DNA of 64,000 nucleotides, taken from Malachius bipustulatus. Lineage: Eukaryota > Arthropoda > Insecta > Coleoptera > Melyridae. The notes beneath the pieces are model-generated. The model did no database searches and was not told the DNA's origin. It was given only the letters and a program-made list of their open reading frames with translations. Shown one piece after another: positions 12,001 to 24,000 of this stretch. Each line of letters begins with the position of its first letter. Positions within the stretch are counted from its first letter, which is position 1. The DNA lies in the NCBI GenBank assembly GCA_910589415.1, contig OU342639.1, positions 8,254,268 through 8,318,267 of the forward strand, in the 5' to 3' direction. A program made the position numbers and the translations under genes.

Positions 12001-15000
12001 TTCCAGGTGTCAGGAACTGCACATTCTCCTTTAATTTACTTAAATTTACTTTAGTAATGGCCGTACAGTATACTAATGAACACTAATGAAAAAACATTTC
12101 ATGTTGAACTTTTACCCCATGATTATGAACCACGTCTAGCTTTCTGCCGGTTCATTTCCAAGAAGAATCAGGATAGGAACTTTACACAAGGAATTTTATT
12201 CACAGATGAAGCCTGTTTCACGCGGAGTGGCATAACTAATTTGCACAATGTACATGTCTATGCTGGAGAAAATCCTCATGCGGTTAAAGTGAGCCATTAC
12301 TTATCAAAAGTAAGCCATTATCAGCATGAGGTTAAGATCAATGTGTGGGCAGGAATCATAGACACTTTCATAATTGGTCCTGTCATTTTACCACCTCGAC
12401 TTAATGGCGAAAATTATTTGGAACATCTGCAAAACGAATTACCACACTTGTTTGATCCCCTGCCCTTGGAACTTCAAAGATGAATGTGATTTATGCATGA
12501 CGGTGCTCCTCCACATTTTTCGATAAATGTACGTAATTATTTGAGCGAACAGTATCCAAATAGATGGATAGGTAGAGCCAATGATGCACCCACAAGTTAG
12601 CCAGCTCGGTCGCCTGCTATGACACCGATGGATTACTTTTTATGGGTAACTTTGAAAACCCTTGTGTATTCTAGGCCATAGTAAATAAGTACAGAAGGTT
12701 AATTAAGGAGACGTATTGAAACCGGAATGAACGTTTTGAAAAATGATCACGAAATGCTCCAAAGAGTTCAATTTAATTTTTTAAAACGTATAAATCTTTG
12801 TATACACGAAAATGGAGATCATTTTGAACATTTGATAAAAGCATTTTTTTTAATGAAATTAAACTAAATTTTTGTTGTTGATAAATCTCTTATTGACTGT
12901 TTTAACTAAAGTACCTATAAAGTTAAATCCACATTTATGTACCTAGTCGTTTTTTTGTAACTTTCAGTGACAGTTATTTTAATTCAACGCCTTTGCTTTA
13001 AATTGTGTTCAATTAATACAATTACTTACTTAGGCCTGGCCATGCACGTAGTGATTTTCTTAAATCCAGATATCTCAGAAACGGCTGCTCAAATCAACTC
13101 TTACCACGTATGCCTTTTTTTGGGAAAAGACGTTGGAGAATAAGAATTTTTATTTAAAAGTAAAATACAGAGTGGCCCAAAAAAGATAGTTCGTTTTGAA
13201 TGTGTTCAAGGTACCGCAGGTGGCGCCCTCTAAATTTTACAATAAAAATGATTGCAGTTTTTAATTTTTCACCCCACAAAAGCCCCTTCAGCCGAATATT
13301 GTGAAAATACACCAATTATTAAAAAAGTTATTTAAGAAAAACGGAAACCAAATTGAACTTTTGACACCCTGTATCTCCGAAATCATCCACTTTTGGACAG
13401 AGATAAGTTGGGTTAGATCGGCTTATTTAGGCCTCAGGAATTTGTGGTAGCTTTTTTTCCGCACCTTTCAGAGACACCCTGTATACAGTGAAAACCGATT
13501 ATAACGACATCGTTTAGTACGACGTTCTGGATATAACGACCAAATGTTGAAGTCCCACTTTAGTCTCATAAAAATCACCTTACATAGAAACCGTTTAGTA
13601 CGACATCGCTTATTGCGACGTATCGGTAATAGCGACGTAGTGATCTTGGATTTTTCACGGAATCGTGTCGGTTATAACGACCGACGGATGTTTATGCTGT
13701 AAATTCTGAATTTTACGCTTCCCGTCCTCGGGCGAGGGCCTGTTTTTATTTGGTTTTTTATTGCGTGATCGGACAATGAAGGTGATTTAGGTATCTCAGA
13801 ACATGATAAAAAATTAAAATTGTACATACCTACCTGTATCCTCAAAAATTAATAAATTTTTGGTAGATAAATATGTATTTGAAAATTGTGATGCCTTTAT
13901 ATACGTATTATTTATTTAAACCTCTTAATCCTTTGAATTTACACACATAATATCATGTGGTATGTGGTATGTGGTGTCAGTTAGTAAAAAATGCATTTAA
14001 TTGCCTATAACGACTATCGGCTATAACGACCACATATTGATGGTCCCCTCAATGTCGTTATATCCGGTTTTCACTGTACTTATTGCTTTTGACAATTTAC
14101 AGGAACATATATCGGTCACAATAGCCAAGCTGCTATAGAGTTTCGATCAAACGATCTCAAAAGTGCAGCATGACTTTGCTTGGTCAGTACTTAGATGGGT
14201 GACCAATTATAGTGGTAAATAAAAAAGTTCCATGACCGATCGTGCTCCGGGAGGTACGTTAAAAAGGGGGTCCCGGCTGCTTCACAGCAGTCGTTAAGTT
14301 ATGTCAGAGGCCCTTGAGGCTACTTGAAAACTTCTGACACTTGGGCTTTACCACAGCCATACGATATTTATTTATTTTATTACAGGAACATATTATAGAC
14401 CTAAAATAGCAGAGACATGATTTGAAATTCCACAAAAAAAGCACAATCTTATTTGGTACCTAAACCTAATCATACTTGTTATATGACTGTTATATAACAT
14501 GCTTGACCAAAATGATATATTTACCCACTTTTGGGTAAATACCCTGGGTATTTACCCGATTCTTACCCCAAAAAATAAATACCCGGGTATTTTACATCAC
14601 TAGGTGAACCTTATCGTGGGGGTCAGAAATAATAATTTGATAATGATCCTTTTTTCATTTATTTGATACTAACAATATTATTTCCTGATTCTCGCATTTT
14701 TTTATTAAAACACTAACACTCACTCATATTCTGCCATACAATGTTCAGGTTTTCTTGTACAAATAAACCAATTCAATGTACAATTATTATTATAGTAACG
14801 GGAAGTAGACCAAAATCGTTCTTCCACTTAAAAAAAGTAGTTAAATCTTGTGCAAGTAAAATTACAATGTTAAGGCAAAACTTCCTTTACCACGACTCTA
14901 AAATACTACCGACCTGCAATATCTTCTGTGCGGCCCTCTGTTTCCCGTCCCGTTTATTCCTGCAGAGAACGGTCGCGGTGTGCTTGCCCACCGTCATGGT

Positions 15001-18000
15001 GAACTCGTTCATCTGGTGCTTGACCGTGCTGCCTTGATACGATATCTGCAAAGTGTCGAGGCCGAAGTTGCGCTGAAGACAAGTCAGGAGGATGTCGTGC
15101 GGAGAGGGCTCGGTCGTCTTGGCGCAGAAGTCCGCCACGCGAGGATCTTCCACTCGTATCTCATCAAAGAACTGCAAAAATCACTAACAATTTTAGCACG
15201 TCGTTACTACGAGATTAAACTGATCTAAAACGATTTAAATATGACCTTATCAAGTAAATACGATCAGACACACTTTAATGGAATAAAAGTTCAAGGTTCC
15301 AGAATTGAATCCTGAGGTACACCAGCATTCAGCATCAGACATGACAGACTTTAAACTACCAGTTTGAAGTCTGTGGACTTTTTCCATTCTGTTTTCCACA
15401 CTGTGGAAAACTGTTTTTTACAAAAATGGTTTTATTCGACCAGGGATATCATTCACGCATCGTAAAACCACCCTACACTACTCATCTCTCGCAAGGGATG
15501 GGAGGTGCAGGGTGGTTTTTGTGTTTAAACGATGTCCCCGATTGAACAAAACGACTTTTGTGAAAAACATTTTTCCGCAGAGTGTTCACTTTTCGAGTTA
15601 TTTGATTATTTCAGGTTATAAAAATCACCTTGTACTATACAGAGTGTATCATAAATACACCGACAACCTTTTAGGGGCAGTAGGTGGTGTCAAAACAAAC
15701 ATTTTTTTCTCAATAAACATTGTTCAAAACGCTTCATTTTCAAGATACAGGGTGTTAAAATTTATTGGTTATAATGCGTGTAAATTTCAACTAATTTTGA
15801 TGAAACTCTGCATGAAAGATAAACAAACAACGATCTTTAATTTTACTATTTCAGGTTTTGTTGATGTCTTCCAATGGCATAGATATTCAGGTTTTTCCCT
15901 CCCTATCTTTTACCCTACTGACTTTATTACAAATAAACTAGTCACAATTAAATAGGTATCCTTACTCTAATGTTCACAACTTTTCAATGCAATGGAATAC
16001 CCTTTTGAAACTTCTCCTTTATAATTTTGAAATATTGAACTTTAAAAAAATGAAGTACAGTAGAGTCCCGCTAATACGATCCCACCCCTCTTGATATGAT
16101 ACGGATTAGCTGGACTCTACTGTATAATGCAAAAAAATGTCATTGTAGGCTTATGTCAAAAATGACAATATTGAACGTCACATGAAGTAATAAGTAAGTA
16201 ATAAAGAAGTGTACAGTCCGGGGTTAAATTATGAACAACACAATGCCCTGGGAAGACCGATCTTAGCAAAGGTAGGTTGATCTTTTTCAAATTGCTTGGG
16301 CTATCACACTATTGCGAGAAGTTTTAAGAGGTTTGTAGCCCAATTGGACAATTGAGAAGTCATAGAAAACCTTACCCGGGCCAACAGAGAATAAGTAGCC
16401 ACCTGAAGAGTTAATTGAGAAAACACTCACCGAGGTATCGTAATCATTTTCCTTTTTAGTGCTATTGCCAGTCTTTTCGTCTCGAGTGATTTTTTGTTTC
16501 ATTTCGGGTATCAGAATTTCGAGCGTGTTTTTAGCCGCCTCAGATTTCGCCTGTTTTTTGCTCGTCCCGTATCCCACACCATACTGCATTTCATCGATCG
16601 ACACCGTGGCTGCATAGGGTGTTGCGGCGTTTTCTATTTACAAAAAATTATTAATATTTATTCATGGGTTATGTTAGAGTTGTAGAGTAACGCTCGCTCA
16701 CCTAGCTCCGTGAACTTATAGGCCGGCTGTTTCTTCAAAGCGTGCTGCACGTATTCATGCAGTATACAGACGTAAGATTTTCCGTTCGGGTTCATAATCC
16801 ATTCTTTTTTCGTGTTCGAATTGTTCGCTCTACTGGGATCATTGCTTTGGATGGGGAAAGTTATCAGTTTCGTTCCTGAAAAATATTAAGCATTCATAAA
16901 AAATTCTGCAAAAAAATCCCAATGAGGGCTCCATTAAGCCAGAATCGTTCAGTAAGTGCCTGATACAACTGCTTCTCTACGACGAGATGGCATCTAAAAC
17001 CTAATAGGAAAAAACATATTGTCCAGGTGGTTCTCTAGCAACCAGGAAAATGAGAAATTAGTCTCCAAAACAAGATTTCCATGGAGATGGACTTTTTCTT
17101 TTAATCCCCCCCCCCCCAGGATAAGACCACTCTGGCAGTGTGATAGTTCTACATGAAATGAAAGTGCGTTTTCCATGTTTAATGTGCTGGCCAAATAGCT
17201 GGTAAAAGCTAAAGACCATAAACACTAAAAAAAAAGAAGCAAGAAGGGTACAGTGGGTGTGGGCTCATGTCTTAGCTTAGTGCCACTGGAGAGATTCTAA
17301 ACTGCTTGTTTGATTATTCCTTGATCATAGCTTGTAATTAAAATTCATAACGATGATTCAAATTGATATCTTATAATTTGCCACCTAATCACTGACTTTA
17401 TAAAGGTAAGGTACCTGTATTACCGACACTGATGCTTACTAGGGTAGCACATTCTCAGTAGCACAAAAAGTTGGGAATGTCCCCGTTAACTAGTGAATGC
17501 ACAACCCTAAGTAAGCGCCAGTGTTGGTAATAATACAGGAATAAAGGACTCCACGACTCGTGAAACTCACCATCAGGTAGCATCGGTCTCTGCAGCTGCC
17601 TTTCCTGCTTCTTCCTCTTGGTGTACTGCCGTCGGTCCAACCAGGACTTGAATCTCACGATCCGGATTGTCTTGAACTCGAACAGGCCCTTGCAGTAGTC
17701 CCTGAGCTGTTCGGGGGTGAGGTTCTGCGCCTCCAAGCTTTCCTCGACGGTTTGTATCTTGGCGCTCGGAAATTCCCCACCCAGAGGCGTTAGGGGGGCC
17801 GAGGGAGCTCCGTCTGTGGTGTTTTTGGAAGCGGCTTCCGCCAACTCGCGTTCCTCTTCTTCTACGTGGCGACGGTACGAGAGACACGGAATCGCAGAAA
17901 GGGGGATTTCGTGTTTCTGTGGGAAATTTGAGAGATGTAAGCTGGGGAAATGTGTACGTAAAGAATAGGAAAGAATTAGTTAAGCCAGTATCGATTCTTA

Positions 18001-21000
18001 TAAGAGAGAAGCTATGGATGTGTTCATGGATGGATTCAGATGCTCCCTTGTCTCAGATCAACTGTATCTAAGAGCAACATGCTAGATATAGGAGAGACAG
18101 GTTCTGGATAGGTACTATGAACAGTAAAAAAATATTTTCTTAACAATAAATCGTACTGTACAGTTTGTTCAGCATTAAACGTCAACAGTAATCTAGTAAT
18201 GTTATTGTTATGTCACACCACGAGTTGCAATGACAGATCTGGCCTCAAAAAATCAAGTTTATTGAAACTTTCTTGTATTCTTTTAAAATGATAAACGGTA
18301 ACTGCATAAGCAAATTCTTTCAACTTACCCTAGCTGAACCAGGACCTAAAAAATAAGGTCGGCTCAAGGTACAGACTCTGGTTGTTTTGTGAAGATATAG
18401 GGGCATCCCGCTGTTATGTGTAACCTGTAGAACAGTGATAAATGTATAAATAGAATAAATCTGATTTGAAATCAAAGATTTCTAATATTTGTATCAATCT
18501 AAAAATTTTCTAAATAATTACTTAATCATATATCTCCGTCTCATTCTAATGCATCTAAAATGTTTCTGTAATTCTGTATAATGTCATCTGTAATTTTCGA
18601 GAAATTACAGGAACGCTTTGTGAAATTATGAGAAATTTTAACTAACCTGCATCCAGCCTTCAGGTAATACATCGAAGTGGTTACGTCCTTTTTCCACCAA
18701 AACCACCTTATCCTTCTCTTCAAAGGGGGGAGTTTCGCCATTTTCTGCGCCCTGGTACTCTCGATGATCTTGAGAATCTTTGAAAAGAAATATGGCGGGA
18801 AATGCTAAGAGTCGAGTTACACAAAAATGATAATCTAATAATGCAATAAAAATAAAATACACTCGACTGAATCCACCACATTAGTTTACACACTAATTTA
18901 ATAATTAAACACACTGAAGATAGTGACAATTATTAATATTGCTGCTATTATCAAACAATCACAAACACATGATATAATCAGTCGTTATAAGTCGTTTCAG
19001 TTATATCAAAATACTTGGGATTTTTAATATCTGAATGAACCGGAAAATATTATAATAGGCAGAAAATTAATTTGTTTCATAAGAGGCATCAAGACGCCAT
19101 GAGAATGTTTGTGGTGATTTTTAAGCGACCGGAAAAACGTAAAAAGAAAAAGGTAATTTTTTTTGAGACACGTCGATCTACGAATCGCTTAAGTTATTGA
19201 GACTCACATTTTAGGAGTCATTTGAGACTGTGAAATCTCTCCAAGTGAAACTCAGCTTATATTTTTTAGGAATCATCACCTTCACAACCCCAGAATTTTG
19301 AAATGAAAACCCTTTATTGCCACTGTCAAGTCTCTTGAGGTGAGACTCACAATTTAAGAACCACATCACCTTCACAACCCTTTCCATTTTGCAATAAAAA
19401 CTCCGTCATTGAGACTTGATTTTTAGGAATCGCCAAAACCCTGTAAATGAGACTGGTTTCCATTTTGTTCTAAATACCAATAAAAGTGAAATTCGATTTT
19501 TAGAAGTCATCACCTTTTTAACTTCAATTGTTTGCTGTATTTATTGAGACTGTCAAGTTTCTTGAAGTGAGACTCACATTTGAGGAATCATCACATTGAG
19601 AACCCTTTCCATTTTGCACCAAAAACTCTGTCACAATGAGACTCAATTTTAGTATCATTATAAACCTTGTTATTGAATTGAGACTGTTAAATTTAAAGTG
19701 AGACTTAAATTTTCAGAAGCATCACCTTCACAACCCGCATTTGCTGTTATCGAGACTGGTGAGTCTCTTGAAGTGAGTCTCGTATTTCATGAATATCACC
19801 TTTATAACCCAGATTTTGCACTAGGTATTGAGACTGTGAAGTCTCTGAAGTGAGACTTACAGTTTAGGAACCATCACCTTCACAACCCTTTTCATTTTGC
19901 AATAAAAACTCCGTCATTGAGACTCGATTTTAGGATCATTATAAACCTTGTTATTGAATTGAGACTGTTAAATTTAAAGTGAGACTTAAATTTTCAGAAG
20001 CATCACCTTCACAACCCGCATTTGCTGTTATCGACTCTGGTGAGTCTCTTGAAGTGAGTCTCGCATTTCAGGAATCATCACCTTCACAACCCTAGCATTC
20101 TAAACTAATTATCCTTATATAAAATCGAGATGTCACATACAAGGTTGAAGCCTCGAAATGCGCGCGTCGCTCACCGCTGTAAATGTTGGAGTGTAAGTAC
20201 AGATCCCTAACTGCTATCACACAAAGCGAAATCTGTACAGTGACTAAACAATACAATGATGACACCAACGCGAGAAATCTTTCGGTAGATGGCGCGTAAA
20301 CTGTGTAGATCCCAGAGATGTGAAGGGTGAGGCCTCAAAATGCGAGTGTCACGCACCGCTGCCAATGTTAGATGTGGTGTCGAGAATTTCAATGCAACAT
20401 TTTCCATCAAAATTAGTATTTACATAAACAAGAAGTAGCACACGTTGTGTTGATTGAAGATCAGTTTAAGATTCAAATAAAGATAATAAATAAGATTCGT
20501 CGTTGAAAGACCCAGATCAGTTTAAGAATCAGATAAAGAATATGTCGCTCACCGGCTGCAATAGTGGCACAACTCAAAAATAGTAATATTGGAGATATTT
20601 GACTTTATAGGTTTATAAATAAATAAATTAGTAGTTTATTTCGACTGTCCAGTTATATAATGATATTAGGAATTATTTGGGATTGCAGTCAATTAAAATC
20701 AATTAAATTAAATTGACTGCAATCCCAAATAATTCCTAATATCATTAAATAAATAAATTTATATCAAATAATAAAACTCGTACTATACCGGCACAAATCA
20801 AAAGTGTCACTATTGTACATACACAAGAAGACATCCTCCTACAAAGTCAGTGGCATACTGAAAATGTGCGTTGGTCCGACTTAGAAGCACAAATTGTTCT
20901 AATGCTTTAGTGACAAAATTCGCCATATCGGGAAATCTATGATACCTAATTTTGTGCCAGTCTTGTTGCAAGGAAGGGTATTAAATGTAACATTTGATGC

Positions 21001-24000
21001 AACAGTTAGTGCGATTTTAAGGATTTTTGAGTTGTGCCACTATTGCAGCCGGTGAGCGATGTGTAGTTAGGCATATGAAGAATTGCAGATAATAGGAGAC
21101 GAGTAGACAATATCGCATCGTAGACAACTTGGATGTACGTATTAGAGTTCAAAATGTGCTTAATGGACAAAGTTGAAGTTTGACTATCAATTTAAATATT
21201 CTGAAATGAACGTTTCTTAACATTCGTTAGTTAGACTCGGGGGAATCCCACGGTGAGTGTACAGGGTGACCTGAGTAAACAGGAAAGAGTGATAATATAC
21301 GAATAATAATATTTTACACACCTATCTATTTTGTACGTTTGAATGATTCCCTAAGTAGAAAATTCTGATAGTTTGTTTACGAAATTTAATAAGCCGAATG
21401 AGACAATAACGAAAGATATTAATTTGCTTTGCAAATGAAAGGGAAGGAAATAAAATGGCATAAAAAATCAATCTTGAGAGTGCAATGAAAGTCCAGTCCT
21501 GGCAGAAGCGCCGATTAAATACCCCGAGTCTCGGATGTAACCACTTGACGACAATGCCAAGCGCTTCGAAGCGTATGCAGAGACGGACCCACATTATATC
21601 CGCGTTTTCATATCGCAAGCAGACCACAGGGAGTGATGTTACGATTTTTGGAATATAAATGAAAAATAAATGCAAAATTCAAAATAATAATTCTGCTACT
21701 GTTAACGTCGAAGATATTCCTTGCTCTAAAAGTGAAGAAAAAAATAGGGTCATTATACATCCGCGTCTCCTACAGTTTCACTGTGGCACCTATTTAGAGG
21801 TGGAGAACATACCTATAGTAGCACCAGGAAGGTATTCATATGCTTTGCAAATGAAAGGGAAGGCCACAAAACGGTTTTAAGAACCGATTTTGAGAGTGCA
21901 ATGAAAGTACGGACCTGGCAGATGCGATGATTAAATACGTCGAGTCATGGGATGTAACCACTTGAGGATAATGCCAAGCGCTTCGAAACGTATAGTCACG
22001 TACTGGCATTATATCCGCTTTTTCATATCGTGAAAAGACCACAGGGATTGATGTTACGATTTTTGGGATATAAATGCAAAATAAATGCAAAATTCAAAAT
22101 AAAAACTGTGCTACTGTTAATCTCAAAGATATTCCTTGCCCTGAAAATGGAGAAAAAAAATAGAAATTCGACCGTAGTGCCAAAGAGGCCTTAGTGGTGA
22201 CCTTGATATTAGTTTGCCCTGGCTGTTTTTAGCTTCTTACCCACCCAGCACCCCTATTTCGCTCCTCGGTATCCTGTACAATATTAATGTTAGGGAGCAT
22301 AATTGTGTTAGTTGTGAAGATTACTTCAACTCGGGGATCACTTCAGATTAGGGCGCGCGTATGCGCGCCTTCATGACCTAGTACAACTCTATTATTGTTA
22401 CTGTTAAGCCTCTTGAAGTGAGGTGGTGAGCCTCAATTTTTAGGAATCATCACCTTGATAACCTCGGAATTTTGCAATAAAAACTCCATTATTAAGACTA
22501 GATGTTTGGGAATTGCCAAAACCCTGTTACTGAGACTGGTTAAGTCTCTTGAAGTGAGACTCGCATTTCAGGAATCATCTGTTTACAACCGTTTCCATTA
22601 TGCACAGAAAACCGTGAACTGACTGAGGAATTTCTTTAAAAAAAAATCTTGTTATCAAGATTAGTATTAAGTCTCTCAAAGTAAGACTTGCATTTTGGGA
22701 ATTATCACATTCACAACTCCAACATTTTGCACTAGTTATGGAGACTGTGAAGTCTCTTGAAGTGAGACTAATTTTTAGAAACCACCACCTTCAAAAAAAA
22801 TCTAGAATTCTACACTAAAAATCCAATTATTGAGACTGTTGGCCTCTTGAACCGCGGTGAGACTCATTTTGTATTCATAGATGAACTGAAAAGATGAAAT
22901 AGCCTTTTTTATAATAAAACGAATTCCAAGCCTTGTGTCTCACTTATGTCTATGCACCTCTTTTTGGGATACAAGTTGACGTATCTGACCTCCCTTCTCA
23001 CAACCCGAGTTCGATTATAAAAATTAACTATTTGAGATGTTTTCATGGGGAAGAATTCTTCTGGTTCTGGTAGCTTATAGTCTGTCATCTCTTTCCAGAA
23101 GGATGATCTCGATTATGGTTAGGTCAGAATAAGTATCACCATTTATTGATATTTATAATTTTGGTCATTATTTACATCTGCGGCTCCTACAGTTTCACTA
23201 TGGCACCTATATAGGGGTGGAGAACATACCTATAGTAACACCAGGAAGGTATTCATTTGCTGGGGAAATGAAAGATAAGCGAACAAAACGGCATCAAAAG
23301 AAGGTCTTCCTGAGTGCGGGCCTGTTTAGAACAGTGAATATCATAATAAACATGCAAGGTCAGAGTGTCGAGAGGACGGCGGAAACCGCGGAAACTTGTA
23401 AACAACACCAGAGCCGGTCTGGTAACAGACGCAACATACGCGGCATGGAAACGTAATCGGAATATAATAGCGAGCGATGTCGCGTATTTTTGGAGTATAA
23501 ATGCAAAATAAATGCAAATTTGAAAATAAAAAGCGTGCTACCGTTATTCTCGAAGATATTCCTTTCCCTGAAAGTGAAAAAAAAAATAGAAATTCGACCG
23601 TAGTGCCAAAGAGGCCTTAGTGGTGACCTTGATATTAGTTTGCCCTGGCTGTTTTTAGCTTCTTACCCACCCAGCACCCCTATTTCGCTCCTCGGTCCCG
23701 AAAAAATTGATGAAACTTAGGAGCCGCGGATGTAAACAATTACCATAATTTTAAACAAACAGTGAATTAATGAGGCTTGTAATGAATTAAGAAATTTGTT
23801 AATGATTTAATTATCACCTACCTACAACTTGTAATATTATACAGTTACAAAAAGAGAGATAGAGTTAAACATTAAACATTAATTAATTACTATTTCTGAG
23901 AAAACTAAAGATTTGTAAATTATAAAATTACCTAATCCAGCTTGATCGGCCTTCCTCTTCCTAGAATAAGCGTCCTCCAGCATCCTCTCGACTTCCTCAT

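Larger units (their letters stand above)
9528..13481 (+). mobile_element. IS630/Tc1-like DNA transposon copy 2 with long (about 480-bp) inverted ends
   Basis: Ends are CAGGGTGTCTCTGAAAGG at 9528 and the complement ending at 13481, each next to TA. Inverted arms run about 9528-10010 and 13020-13481. Between them, in order, are a SINE, a Jockey-like insertion (10478-12041) and the transposase remnant. It is oriented opposite to copy 1, which begins only about 40 bases away. The shared internal SINE shows both copies descend from one SINE-bearing parent. Confidence 0.75.
18778..23931. other. pasha intron 1 (5.15 kb)
   Basis: It is filled with the degenerate minisatellite, the hairpin MITE and hAT-like MITEs listed separately. 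No coding frame of any quality on either strand. Confidence 0.7.

Noticed and set aside
15300..15350. [15 protein letters not shown] RT motif on minus in pasha intron 6
   Set aside because: It resembles the GVPQGS block of RT, but too short and frame-broken to call an element.
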